A stretch of 64,000 bases of DNA, taken from Bacteroidota bacterium (GTDB lineage: Bacteria > Bacteroidota > Bacteroidia > Chitinophagales > Saprospiraceae). The stretch covers positions 1 through 64,000 of the forward strand of contig JANSWP010000019.1 of the NCBI GenBank assembly GCA_024743405.1. Reading direction: 5' to 3'. This document shows, piece after piece, positions 44,719 through 53,052 of the stretch (positions are counted from its first letter, which is position 1; the number at the start of each line of letters is the position of its first letter). Position numbers and translations under genes: made by a program. The notes under the pieces were generated by a model. The model had not been told where the DNA came from. It worked only from the letters and a program-made list of their open reading frames with translations, and ran no database searches.

Positions 44719-45927
44719 TTAGGCTTCAGCTAGAACTTTAGATACAATATCTGCAGCTTCTTTCAAAAGAATGGCAGAATGTACAGCTAAACCTGATTCA
44801 TCAATAATTGTTTTGGCAATATCTGCATTCGTTCCTTGTAATCGTACAATGATCGGAACTTGTATATTACCCATGTTTCTGTAGGCATCTACGACTCCTT
44901 GAGCTACACGATCACATCTTACAATTCCTCCAAAAATATTAATTAAAATAGCTTTTACTTTCGGATCTTTTAGAATGATTCGGAAAGCTTGTTCAACTCT
45001 AGCCGCATCAGCAGTACCACCTACATCAAGAAAATTGGCAGGCTCTCCACCTGATAATTTGATAATATCCATTGTAGCCATTGCCAATCCAGCTCCGTTA
45101 ACCATGCAACCGACATTACCATCCAAATTCACATAATTCAATCCATAGCTTTTGGCTTCAACCTCTGTTGGATCTTCTTCAGAAGTATCTCTTTTTGCCG
45201 CTAAATCAGGGTGGCGGAATAACGCGTTATCGTCTAAAGTAACTTTACAATCTACTGCAATAATATCATCATTAGCAGATTTTAAGCAAGGGTTGATTTC
45301 AAACAAAGATGCATCAGAACCTACAAAAGCAGCATATAATTTAGCAATGAACTTAGTCATTTCTTTGAATGCTTTCCCACTTAATCCTAAATTGAAGGCA
45401 ACTTTTCGAGTTTGAAACCCTTGAAGCCCTAGCGTTGGATCAACATATTCTTTGTGAACTAAATGAGGTGTTTCTTCAGCTACCGCTTCAATGTCCATTC
45501 CTCCTTCAGTGGAGTAAATAATGACATTACATTTTCGTTCTCTATCCATTAAAATGGAAACATAAAATTCTTTACAGGCATCAAAATCTGGACGGTAAGC
45601 GTCCTCTGCAATTAATATTTTACTTACTAATTTACCTTCACCGTCCATTCCCCCAGGGGTTTGAGGTGTTTTTAACATCATTCCTAGGATCTCTCCAGCT
45701 GTTTCTTTTAATTGGTCTCCGTTTTTGACCAATTTTACTCCTCCACCTTTTCCACGACCACCTGCGTGAATTTGGGCTTTCACAACAGCAACACTAGTTC
45801 CTGATTCAGCTTCAATTTTGTTGTAAGCCTCAACAGCCTCTTCAACAGTATTTGCTACGTAGCCTTCTTGAATGGCAACTCCGTAACTTTTCAATAATTC
45901 TTTTCCTTGATATTCGTGAAGATTCAT
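44719..45927 (-). CDS. sucC: Succinate-CoA ligase (ADP-forming) subunit beta SucC
   Basis: A 402-residue SucC from the ATG at 45927 ([17 protein letters not shown]); the frame is open 26 codons further upstream, but that part is not conserved-type. The ATP-grasp blocks [20 protein letters not shown] and LFEINPCLK are present, and the C-terminal domain ends with [17 protein letters not shown] and [14 protein letters not shown]. It forms the TCA cycle enzyme with SucD, which is not in the window. A TACTTTTG promoter box lies 44 bp upstream. The stop region shows a 17-bp direct repeat, a small duplication after the gene. Confidence 0.97.
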   Translation of the reverse strand: MNLHEYQGKELLKSYGVAIQEGYVANTVEEAVEAYNKIEAESGTSVAVVKAQIHAGGRGKGGGVKLVKNGDQLKETAGEILGMMLKTPQTPGGMDGEGKLVSKILIAEDAYRPDFDACKEFYVSILMDRERKCNVIIYSTEGGMDIEAVAEETPHLVHKEYVDPTLGLQGFQTRKVAFNLGLSGKAFKEMTKFIAKLYAAFVGSDASLFEINPCLKSANDDIIAVDCKVTLDDNALFRHPDLAAKRDTSEEDPTEVEAKSYGLNYVNLDGNVGCMVNGAGLAMATMDIIKLSGGEPANFLDVGGTADAARVEQAFRIILKDPKVKAILINIFGGIVRCDRVAQGVVDAYRNMGNIQVPIIVRLQGTNADIAKTIIDESGLAVHSAILLKEAADIVSKVLAEA

Positions 45928-45970
45928 TCTATAAAGTTTTATATATGGATATTGGTTTGGAAAAACGCCG

Positions 45971-45978
45971 CAAAAGTA
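45971..45978 (-). promoter_or_regulatory. -7 promoter box of sucC
   Basis: On the minus strand TACTTTTG, followed by CGGCGT. It lies 43 bp upstream of the ATG at 45927, supporting that start. The surrounding ACGCCGCAAAAGT recurs at 46895-46907. Confidence 0.55.
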
Positions 45979-46018
45979 ACAGAATTCCAAAGTAAAACAA
46001 CACAAAAATCAAGTTATA

Positions 46019-46666
46019 TCAAATCCCATGGGGTCTGTCGTGACTCAACAAAGAGACATGCAGATGATCAGCCGTTCCAAAATGCCGTAAAGTATTAAAA
46101 CCCATCATTCTGAAATACCTTTCTAGTAGCCAATTTCGGACTTCACTTCTTCCTTTTACTCTAATATCAATGGCATGAGAAAATCCATCTGATTGTTTGA
46201 AATGCAAAGAATGACTTTTGGTCGGAAGACCCATTTTTCTATAATCTTCAGGTATCCGGTTGGCATCTGTAACAATCAATCCTTTGTCCAACTGAACAAC
46301 AGTGCTTATGCCTAATCTTAAAATAGGATGTAAGCTGGTAAATTCTTTTTGAACCTCTGTATGTTTACTATTGGTATTTGATAAAAATAATAGCGCCGGA
46401 AAACAATAGGTTAAAACCAGAATTAGGGCAATCCAATAACTAAATTTCATTGTTTTGATATTACCTAATTTGCCAGTAAATCGCCCATGGATAAAAAGGA
46501 TATAAATGCAAATAATTAATCCACTCCCTAAAATACCTCCAGTAATTGAAAACCAAGGCAGAAAATGATAATGTTCGTGTAGAAAAACAGCGCCTCGAAT
46601 CAGAATTATAAAAGGAAGAATAAGCATTAATGTCACCTTTAAAAAGTTGTAGAGTATAAACTTCAT
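46019..46666 (-). CDS. Membrane protein with M15-like peptidase domain (putative)
   Basis: A 215-residue protein. Three hydrophobic segments (about 8-24, 38-60 and 76-95) are followed by an extracytoplasmic C-terminal domain (about 110-215). That domain reads LPTKSHSLHFKQSDGFSHAIDIR, split by a spacer, and then GTADHLHVSL near the end. The order S-x-H...A-x-D...H-x-H resembles the zinc-binding site of M15 D-Ala-D-Ala peptidases, with an unusual insertion between the first His and the Asp. It could be a degenerate or variant wall peptidase. Upstream of sucC on the same strand, 91 bp away. The assignment is a motif reading. Confidence 0.55.
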   Translation of the reverse strand: MKFILYNFLKVTLMLILPFIILIRGAVFLHEHYHFLPWFSITGGILGSGLIICIYILFIHGRFTGKLGNIKTMKFSYWIALILVLTYCFPALLFLSNTNSKHTEVQKEFTSLHPILRLGISTVVQLDKGLIVTDANRIPEDYRKMGLPTKSHSLHFKQSDGFSHAIDIRVKGRSEVRNWLLERYFRMMGFNTLRHFGTADHLHVSLLSHDRPHGI

Positions 46667-47017
46667 AAACTAGGTTTTGATGATTAGTTAGCTAGATATG
46701 AAGTCAATGAAAACTGTGCTAATTCTTTCTATTAATGGAAGTGATAAAAAGATAAGTAACAGCTAAAAAATAAGTCCGCCAATTTGTAATAGTAGATTTT
46801 GGATTTTAGTAAGGCAAAAAACACAGGCGATGCAGGGCTTCCTGCGCTAGCTTGTACCAGAAGACACAAAGGCGAACGCAAAAAAGTATTTTTAACGCCG
46901 CAAAAGTTCAAAAGATACATCGGAAAATGTCGGAGTTATTCTTTAGGCGTTGCTAATAGATAGAAAATAATGAGTTCCCTATTCAGTCAAGTCAAAATAG
47001 GGAACTCAACCAAGAAA
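46667..47017. other. 351-bp intergenic region between the M15-like and aminotransferase genes
   Basis: No convincing gene. It contains a local GC-richer block (about 46820-46880) with a small hairpin GCAGG/CCTGC (46832-46845), a second copy of the 13-bp ACGCCGCAAAAGT (46895-46907), and the aminotransferase terminator. The block may be a fragment of a dispersed repeat. Confidence 0.45.
46971..47008 (-). terminator. Terminator of the aminotransferase gene
   Basis: Arms TGAGTTCCCTATT and AATAGGGAACTCA (13 bp), 12-nt loop; read on the minus strand it is followed by a T-rich stretch. It starts 10 bp after the stop at 47018. Confidence 0.8.
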
Positions 47018-48226
47018 TTATTTTAATTTCGACACAACTTCTGCAATCCTCCGAACCGCTTCCCGCAATTCAGGTTCCGAGGCAGCATAAGAAAATCTAA
47101 AACAATTATCTGCTCCAAAAGCTGATCCAGTGACGACTGCTACAAAGCCCTTCATTAAAATATACTCACAAAATTCATTAGCATTATTTATGGTCACCGT
47201 GCCATCTGTTTTCCCAAAATAGTCACTTATGTCTGGAAAGATGTAAAATGCACCTGGAGGGCAATTCACTTTAAACCCGGGAATTTCGCTCAATAACCCA
47301 ATTACAATATCTCTACGTTTTAGAAATTCTTCACGCATTTTATCTGTCTCACTCATATCTGCCAAAAGGGCATGGGCTGCTGCTTTTTGACTGAAAGCAT
47401 TTGCGCCAGAGGTAAACTGACCTTGTATTTTGGCACAAGCGGCAGCAATCCATTTTGGAGCGCCTATATACCCTAACCGCCAACCAGTCATTGCGAAGCC
47501 TTTCGCAAAACCATTAACAGTTATCGTTCTGTCTTTTACACTTGGAACAGCTCCAATGCTTGCATGTTGTCCAGTAAAGTTGATGTATTCATATATTTCG
47601 TCAGATACAATAAAGATACCTTCATGTTTTGATATGACATTACCTATCTCAGTTAGTTCCTCTTTCGAATACACCGAACCTGTAGGATTACATGGAGATG
47701 AGAACAAAACCATTTTAGTTTTTTCAGTAATAGATGCTTCGACCTGCTTGGCAGTAACTTTATAATCATTTTCTATACCGGCAGAAACTGTGACTGGAAC
47801 ACCCCCTGCCAACCGTACAATTTCATAATAGGAAACCCAATAAGGAGTAAATATTACAACTTCATCCCCTTCATCAAGCAATGCAAGGCAAAGATTCGCT
47901 ATGGATTGTTTTGCTCCATTACTTACTACAATTTGATTCACATCAAAATCTAAATCATTGTCGCGTTTGAATTTTGTCACAATCGATTCACGCAAATCCA
48001 TTAACCCAGGAACAGGGGTGTATTTTGTGTATCCATCATCCAAAGCTTTTTTGGCTGCCTCTTTTATATGATTAGGTGTGTCAAAATCTGGTTCACCTAA
48101 GCTTAAACTAATTACATCGTGACCTTTAGCTTTTAAATCTCGAGCTAATTGAGCCATTTTGATAGTTGCCGATTCAGACATATTTTGAACGCGGCGAGAA
48201 AGTGGAAAAGACGATACTTCAGCCAT
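47018..48226 (-). CDS. Pyridoxal-phosphate aminotransferase (aspartate aminotransferase type)
   Basis: A 402-residue class I/II aminotransferase. LSLGEPDFDTPNHIKEAA, SNGAKQSIANL, SSPCNPTGSVYS (N180), the Asp in IVSDEIYEYI (D209), the Schiff-base Lys in NGFAKGFAMTGWRLGYIG (K242) and the substrate-carboxylate Arg in NCFRFSYA are all present. The pattern is that of type I gamma aspartate aminotransferases of bacteria, using aspartate/glutamate and 2-oxo acids; related prephenate or other aminotransferases cannot be excluded. Monocistronic; a terminator follows. A possible -7 box lies 117 bp upstream. Confidence 0.94.
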   Translation of the reverse strand: MAEVSSFPLSRRVQNMSESATIKMAQLARDLKAKGHDVISLSLGEPDFDTPNHIKEAAKKALDDGYTKYTPVPGLMDLRESIVTKFKRDNDLDFDVNQIVVSNGAKQSIANLCLALLDEGDEVVIFTPYWVSYYEIVRLAGGVPVTVSAGIENDYKVTAKQVEASITEKTKMVLFSSPCNPTGSVYSKEELTEIGNVISKHEGIFIVSDEIYEYINFTGQHASIGAVPSVKDRTITVNGFAKGFAMTGWRLGYIGAPKWIAAACAKIQGQFTSGANAFSQKAAAHALLADMSETDKMREEFLKRRDIVIGLLSEIPGFKVNCPPGAFYIFPDISDYFGKTDGTVTINNANEFCEYILMKGFVAVVTGSAFGADNCFRFSYAASEPELREAVRRIAEVVSKLK

Positions 48227-48531
48227 TTTGGATTGATTTTGTATATTTTGTGATTAACAAGAATTGGCAATATTAAAGGTTTAATCATTAAGCGATTTAT
48301 ATGTATTAAACCATGAAATAACCATTCGTGTCAAAAATCGGGCAAACTTACGATATTTATAATTTACGGTCAATAATTAAAATAGATACCGTTATTTTGA
48401 ACATTGTAAAAAGAAAGCTTAATAAATTGCCATTTTCAATATCTTCACGCCGTTTTTTAAGAAATTAGAAGCTTACATTCTTTAATTCTAGTCTTTGCTT
48501 TCAAAGACTCTATCAATAATCACAAAATAAA
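48227..48531. other. 305-bp divergent promoter region
   Basis: No gene. On the minus strand TAAGTTTG (48350 to 48343) matches TAnnTTTG and may drive the aminotransferase with a leader of about 110 nt. No matching box for the methyltransferase on the plus strand was identified. Confidence 0.4.
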
Positions 48532-49329
48532 ATGAACTATAAATTATTGTTTCCAACCTATCGCAACAGATATCTATTTATAAAAAATTGCTTAAGAAAA
48601 TATGAGGGAAATGGATTTACAAATGCCTTGAACTTGGGAACAGGAGAGGGTGATTATGACCCTATGATTGCTTTAAGTTGCAAAAAGTTAACCTCTTGCG
48701 ATATCAACGAAAATGATATTGCTTTTGCTTCAAAATTGAATGAAGGTCTAAAGAATACAGAATATCGTGTTGAAAATGCATTGGATTTGACTTTTGGGCA
48801 AAGTTCTTTTGATATGCTAGTATCCGTAGATGTTATGGAACATGTTGGTGAACCGGAAAAAATGACCTCAGAGATCGGACGAATTTTAAATAAAGGAGGT
48901 TTGGCTTTTATTACATTTCCTCAAATTCATTTTCCATGGACATACGATCCTATCAATAGAATATTGAGTTTTTTTACCAAAAAGAAAATTTCACAAGGAG
49001 CTTATGCTTTTGGCCATGAATATTTAGTAGATGGGGATCAATTTAAGTCTTGGGCTGAAAAATATGGAATGGAAATCGTTAAAGAACAAAATTTGAGTGG
49101 ATATTTGGTGGCTCTTCTAGAGATTTATTGGACCGGGATCATCCAATCTATTTTTAAGGAAAATTCAACTAATTTATCTAGTGAAAAGGAGAAGACCATA
49201 AAATTGAGACCTTCGATTAAAGAACCATTCTTAGTTCACTTCACAGACTTAATAATTGGAATCGATAAACTCCTTTTTGGATGGATGAAACATTCAGTGG
49301 GGAAAGGTTTTATTGTGAGAAAAAAATAA
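48532..49329 (+). CDS. Class I SAM-dependent methyltransferase
   Basis: A 265-residue protein. The Rossmann-type SAM-binding region is visible in ALNLGTGEGDYDPMIA (motif I, about 33-48), LTSCDINENDIAFA (acidic residue after beta 2) and FDMLVSVDVMEHVGEPEKMT (motif with the DVMEH block common in small-molecule methyltransferases). A GGLAFITFPQ segment follows. The C-terminal half is partly hydrophobic (LVALLEIYWTGIIQSIF) and basic, suggesting a lipid-like or membrane-near substrate. It is transcribed alone and converges on the deoxynucleoside kinase gene (6 bp between ends). Substrate not identified. Confidence 0.88.
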   Translation: MNYKLLFPTYRNRYLFIKNCLRKYEGNGFTNALNLGTGEGDYDPMIALSCKKLTSCDINENDIAFASKLNEGLKNTEYRVENALDLTFGQSSFDMLVSVDVMEHVGEPEKMTSEIGRILNKGGLAFITFPQIHFPWTYDPINRILSFFTKKKISQGAYAFGHEYLVDGDQFKSWAEKYGMEIVKEQNLSGYLVALLEIYWTGIIQSIFKENSTNLSSEKEKTIKLRPSIKEPFLVHFTDLIIGIDKLLFGWMKHSVGKGFIVRKK

Positions 49330-49335
49330 TTCACC

Positions 49336-50001
49336 CTAGACTTTTTCAAGTTTTTCTATAAGATTTATTCGATGAATACCGACTTCATAGTTTTTATTAA
49401 CTAACTCAATTAAATTTTCGAAAATCCAATCATCGTCTGCAAAATTCAAATCTTCTAAATCAACAATCAAAATTGGAATTTCCTTTTCTGTTTTGAAAAA
49501 TTCAAAGTAAGCGTTTTGGAGAGAATCTAAATATGCTGGTTTGATATCCTTCTCATAAAGACGACCTCTTTTATGAATATTTTTCAATAAATTTTCAACA
49601 GATCGATGCAAGTACAACAATAAACTTGGTTTTCGAAAGGTGGAATTTAATACATTGAATAGCCGCTGAAAGAGCCGATATTCTTCACTCTTCAAATTGT
49701 TTTTAGCAAATAATAAAGTTTTTAGAAAGAAATAATCTGATATAATCGAATCTTGAAATAATTCACCTTGGGAGAGCAATTCTTGCAACTGCTTATGGCG
49801 TTCTGTCATGAAAAACAATTCCACCTGAAATGCATAACGGTCAGGATTTTCATAGAAATAAGGAAGAAATGGATTATCGGTGAACTGTTCTAATATAAGC
49901 TTACTGTTGTAACGCTTAGAGAATTTTGTGCAAAAAGTAGTTTTCCCTGCACCAATATTACCTTCAACCGCAATGAATTTATGAGGTGATTGGTTTGACA
50001 T
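49336..50001 (-). CDS. Deoxynucleoside kinase
   Basis: A 221-residue P-loop kinase of the dNK family. The Walker A sequence is AVEGNIGAGKTTFC (G14-T21); the substrate-site and lid elements include LEQFTDNPFLPYFYENP, the E-R-S-like FQDSIISDYFF segment, and the lid Arg in KRGRLYEKDI. It phosphorylates deoxynucleosides in the salvage pathway (deoxyadenosine/deoxyguanosine in bacterial relatives). The family's ERS motif appears as DSIISD here. It follows folK by 24 bp on the same strand, as in many Bacteroidota, so they form an operon. Cytoplasmic. Confidence 0.93.
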   Translation of the reverse strand: MSNQSPHKFIAVEGNIGAGKTTFCTKFSKRYNSKLILEQFTDNPFLPYFYENPDRYAFQVELFFMTERHKQLQELLSQGELFQDSIISDYFFLKTLLFAKNNLKSEEYRLFQRLFNVLNSTFRKPSLLLYLHRSVENLLKNIHKRGRLYEKDIKPAYLDSLQNAYFEFFKTEKEIPILIVDLEDLNFADDDWIFENLIELVNKNYEVGIHRINLIEKLEKV

Positions 50002-50025
50002 AGTCTAACCTCTATTTTTTAATGA

Positions 50026-50538
50026 TTAATTTTTAAATTGGGTTTGAGTTTCTAGTTTTCTCACTTCACATTTATCATCTGATTCAGCCATTAAAGTTAA
50101 GATGTCTTTTCCAAATACAGGATGAATAAGATTCGGAGCTAATTCAGACATGGGTATTAAAACAAAGTTTCTTTCTCCAATTCTCGGGTGAGGAACAGTT
50201 AAATTGGGTGATTGGATGAGAAGGTCTTCATAAAAAAGGAGATCGATATCAATAATTCTAGAGCTCCATTTGATCGTTCTATTTCTTCCCAAATCCTGTT
50301 CAATCTTTCCAATTTTGTCCATAACCACAAGTGGAGAAAGTATAGTTTCCACTTTTAAAGCTTGGTTAAAATAATCAGGCTGATTTTCAACACCCCAAGC
50401 CTCAGTCTCATACAAACTAGATTTTTGGATGATTTTTCCAATTTCGATTTTTATATTTTGACATGCCAAATCTAGGTTTTTTAATCGATTACCAAGATTA
50501 CTACCTGTATGTAAGAATATTATTTTCGTATCTGACAT
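50026..50538 (-). CDS. folK: 2-amino-4-hydroxy-6-hydroxymethyldihydropteridine diphosphokinase FolK
   Basis: A 170-residue HPPK from the ATG at 50538 (MSDTKIIFLHTGSNLGNRLK). The frame runs 40 codons further up, but that part is unlike the family, and a -7 box lies just upstream of 50538. The enzyme transfers pyrophosphate from ATP to hydroxymethyl-dihydropterin in folate synthesis. Visible blocks: SLYETEAWGVENQPDYFNQALKV, DLGRNRTIKWSSRIIDIDLLFYEDL (metal-binding DIDLL) and VPHPRIGERNFVLIPMSEL. It precedes the deoxynucleoside kinase. The box only 5 bp before the ATG predicts a leaderless or nearly leaderless mRNA. Confidence 0.94.
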   Translation of the reverse strand: MSDTKIIFLHTGSNLGNRLKNLDLACQNIKIEIGKIIQKSSLYETEAWGVENQPDYFNQALKVETILSPLVVMDKIGKIEQDLGRNRTIKWSSRIIDIDLLFYEDLLIQSPNLTVPHPRIGERNFVLIPMSELAPNLIHPVFGKDILTLMAESDDKCEVRKLETQTQFKN

Positions 50539-50543
50539 GAGCT

Positions 50544-50551
50544 CAAAGGTA
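50544..50551 (-). promoter_or_regulatory. -7 promoter box of folK, abutting its start
   Basis: On the minus strand TACCTTTG matches TAnnTTTG; only 5 bp separate it from the folK ATG. Confidence 0.5.
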
Positions 50552-50623
50552 TTTAAGTAAAGCAATTTATATCGAATTGTGGACGGAATATATTTCCACA
50601 TTGTCACTTTTTTTTGGATTTTG

Positions 50624-50654
50624 TTTGAATAAAAGACCGATTGGTTTATTTTTG
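50624..50654 (+). promoter_or_regulatory. Consensus Bacteroidota promoter of the DinB gene
   Basis: TTTG at 50624-50627, a 19-bp spacer, and TATTTTTG at 50647-50654: a complete match to the -33/-7 arrangement of Bacteroidota housekeeping promoters. It ends 22 bp before the ATG at 50677. Confidence 0.7.
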
Positions 50655-50676
50655 CCAATCAATTTAAAATGCCATT

Positions 50677-51210
50677 ATGAATGAAGCTAATATTTACGAA
50701 AAAAATGAAATCCAAAAAGCTTGGTTTATCGTTTTAAATGAGGTTCAAAATTATATCGAAAAAATTGATTCCAATACTTTTGAGAAAAGCATTGATGAAA
50801 AATGGTCAATTGCCGAAAACTTGGATCATTTGATACGTTCCACCAAGCCTATTGTGAAGGCTTTAGGTGCATCAAAACTTGGTCTTAGGATGTTTGGTAA
50901 GCCAAAGGGGCCGTCAAGAAATTATAATGAAATTGTACAAACCTATCATACTGCTTTAGCGAGCGGATTGGTTTCTGGAGGTGGCTTTTCTCCCCAAAAC
51001 GAATCCGTAATGAGTCAAGAAGAATTCTTAGTCTTTTGGAGGTCAGTTGGTGGACGATTGCATGAAAGACTAGAAAAATGGAAGGACAGTGATTTAGATA
51101 AATATGTTTTGCTTCATCCAGCTCTAGGGAAAATGACTATTCGTGAAATACTTCTTTTTACAATTTATCATACTTACCATCACTTAAAAGCAATGAAAAA
51201 AATTGCTTGA
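50677..51210 (+). CDS. DinB family protein
   Basis: A 177-residue four-helix-bundle protein of the DinB/YfiT type. The metal-site His residues are visible: the first in AENLDHLIRS (about residue 50), and the pair in FTIYHTYHHLKAMKK at the C-terminus. The family binds a divalent metal and includes thiol transferases, among them bacillithiol transferase BstA. That is of interest since bshB1 is in the window, but the exact reaction is not known. First of three same-strand genes with a TetR regulator 26 bp on and a hydrolase. Complete, with a consensus promoter upstream. Confidence 0.86.
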   Translation: MNEANIYEKNEIQKAWFIVLNEVQNYIEKIDSNTFEKSIDEKWSIAENLDHLIRSTKPIVKALGASKLGLRMFGKPKGPSRNYNEIVQTYHTALASGLVSGGGFSPQNESVMSQEEFLVFWRSVGGRLHERLEKWKDSDLDKYVLLHPALGKMTIREILLFTIYHTYHHLKAMKKIA

Positions 51211-51236
51211 CAATAAGGTGAATCCTAAATTTTCAA

Positions 51237-51863
51237 ATGATGAATAAAGTAACAAAGTCTGATAAAACAAGGCATTTGATTATTGAAAAGGCTGCTGAGC
51301 TTTTCAATCAAAAAGGTTATCATGGTACTTCTATGTCTGATATTATGGAGGCAACAGGTTTAACAAAAGGAGGGATTTACGGCAATTTCAAAAAGGATGG
51401 GAAAGATAAAAAAGGAGTTAAAGATGAAATCGCTATAGCTGCTTTTGAGCATGCGGTAAAGAAAGTCACTTATCAAGTAGGGGAGCGAACCAGAGTCATT
51501 GATAACACCATTGACAAGTTGAAAACCGTAGTATATTTTTACAAAGAACGTGTTTTAAATCCACCAGTTGAAGGAGGATGCCCCATTCAAAATACGTCCA
51601 TAGAAGCTGATGATAATAATCCAATTTTGAAAAAAAATGTTACCAATGCCTTAAAACATTGGCAAGACCGAATTTTATACACCATACAAAAAGGTAAAGA
51701 ACGAGGAGAAATTAGAGAAGAAGTTGACGGAGACGAATTTGCAATTCAATTTATTGGAATCATTGAGGGAGGTATTATGATCTCTCGGATTTTTAATGAA
51801 GTCGAACCTTTTAATAAAATGGCAGATTTGCTTTTGAGTTTAATTGAAGATTTAAAAAAGTGA
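51237..51863 (+). CDS. TetR/AcrR family transcriptional regulator
   Basis: A 208-residue TetR-type repressor. The N-terminal helix-turn-helix is clear (AAELFNQKGYHGTSMSDIME, then ATGLTKGGIYGNF at about 15-50), with a Gly/Lys-rich insert (KKDGKDKKGVKDE) after the recognition helix. The C-terminal ligand domain includes PPVEGGCPIQNTSIEADDNNP, a pattern seen in TetR members of the AcrR/YxaF type. There are two adjacent ATGs (51237 and 51240). It sits between the DinB gene and an alpha/beta hydrolase; it probably controls this small unit. Inducer unknown. Confidence 0.92.
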   Translation: MMNKVTKSDKTRHLIIEKAAELFNQKGYHGTSMSDIMEATGLTKGGIYGNFKKDGKDKKGVKDEIAIAAFEHAVKKVTYQVGERTRVIDNTIDKLKTVVYFYKERVLNPPVEGGCPIQNTSIEADDNNPILKKNVTNALKHWQDRILYTIQKGKERGEIREEVDGDEFAIQFIGIIEGGIMISRIFNEVEPFNKMADLLLSLIEDLKK

Positions 51864-51897
51864 GAAATTAAACCAATTGGTCTTAAAAAAAACAATT

Positions 51898-52812
51898 ATG
51901 ACTTTTGAAAAAACTGTCGAAATTTTAGAATCTAATTCAATTGACTCTATTTCACCGAAAGAGGTTAAATATCCCCCAGCTTTATTTTTAATTCAATTCT
52001 TTTTTCAAACTGTCGGCCGTGTATTTCCGAGAATAGGTGGAAAATTGGCTTATTATTTTTTTACAAAACCTCGGCTTAAAGCTAAACACAGAAGATCAGA
52101 TCATATTCTAGAAAGTGCTAAAGTATTCGAATTTTTATATGGTAAAGACATATTGAAAGCTTATGAATGGGGGAGTGGTGATAAAATAATACTGCTAGTA
52201 CATGGTTGGGAATCAAGAGGAACAAGTCTAAGAAGTTTTGTTCCACCCCTACTCAAAAAGGGATACAGAGTTGTGGCTTTTGATGGACCAGCTCATGGAG
52301 ATTCTGGAGGAAAACGGACTAATTTGCCTCATTTTGCAGGCGCCGTGAAGGCAATTATCAATCAGATTGGAGAAGTTTATGGAATTATTGCACACTCTTT
52401 TGGAGGACCATCAGTCACTTATGCTATGAGTGTTTTGGATGAAACAATAAAAGTGAATAAGCTCGTTTTTGTCGCTGTCCCATCACAAATACAGTGGCCG
52501 ATTCAAAAAGCCGTAAATACGATGAAAATTCCAAATAAGGCAACAGAAGTTTTTAAAAGTATTCTCCAAGAAAAACTTGAAGGCAGACCACTGAAAATAT
52601 CTGATATTGCCCTAAGATTTAAAGAAACTAAAGCCAATGAGGTACTTGTAGTTCATGATGAATTTGATCCAGTTGTAACGTTTCAATCAGCGGAACATAT
52701 TTTTGAAAACTGGGATAATGCCAGCCTATTTGTGACAAAAGGGTTGGGGCATTATCGAATTATGAAACATCCTGATGTTATTCAACGGATTTTACAATTC
52801 ATCAACGATTAA
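51898..52812 (+). CDS. Alpha/beta hydrolase
   Basis: About 304 residues from the ATG at 51898; the open frame reaches a TTG at 51877, but ATG is preferred. The core has LLVHGWESRGTSLRSFVPPLL (oxyanion loop), VAFDGPAHGDSGG, the nucleophile in IIAHSFGGPSVTYA, the acid in VVHDEFDPVV and the His in GLGHYRIMKHPDV, so the triad is intact. A helical N-terminal extension (about 1-90) with a hydrophobic stretch (PPALFLIQFFFQTVG) may touch the membrane. It lies 34 bp after the TetR gene and is probably its target. Substrate unknown. Confidence 0.87.
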   Translation: MTFEKTVEILESNSIDSISPKEVKYPPALFLIQFFFQTVGRVFPRIGGKLAYYFFTKPRLKAKHRRSDHILESAKVFEFLYGKDILKAYEWGSGDKIILLVHGWESRGTSLRSFVPPLLKKGYRVVAFDGPAHGDSGGKRTNLPHFAGAVKAIINQIGEVYGIIAHSFGGPSVTYAMSVLDETIKVNKLVFVAVPSQIQWPIQKAVNTMKIPNKATEVFKSILQEKLEGRPLKISDIALRFKETKANEVLVVHDEFDPVVTFQSAEHIFENWDNASLFVTKGLGHYRIMKHPDVIQRILQFIND

Positions 52813-52889
52813 AAGTGAATTTCAGTGAAATTTGATCGATGTATGTTGAAATAAAAAAATTTATATCCATATTTGTCCTGTAATAATTG

Positions 52890-52917
52890 GCGGCTGCATT
52901 TTGTAGCCGCTTTTTTT
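52890..52917 (+). terminator. Terminator after the DinB-TetR-hydrolase unit
   Basis: GC-rich arms GCGGCT (52890-52895) and AGCCGC (52905-52910), extended by a CA/TG pair, then a run of seven T. It lies 78 bp after the hydrolase stop. Confidence 0.85.
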
Positions 52918-53052
52918 GTTTTCCAGAATACAATTGAATTAATAGCTTAAATTATTAAAAGATGGCATATATAATTTCTCGGACCTTTTATTAACTTTAC
53001 CGGCTTCTTATGAAATAGCTTGAAACAAATTTTCTAAACAAAATTATGGATT

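Noticed and set aside
45928-46005. Upstream extension of sucC to the first start in the frame
   Set aside because: The 26 extra residues are Cys/Phe-rich and unlike SucC, and a promoter box lies within this region, so transcription would begin inside it.
50539-50658. Upstream extension of folK
   Set aside because: The 40 extra residues do not resemble HPPK, and the -7 box at 50544-50551 lies inside the extension.
52818-52832. Palindrome AATTTCAGTGAAATT after the hydrolase gene
   Set aside because: Similar in core to the palindrome at 2594 but AT-rich with short arms; chance is likely and the true terminator is further on.
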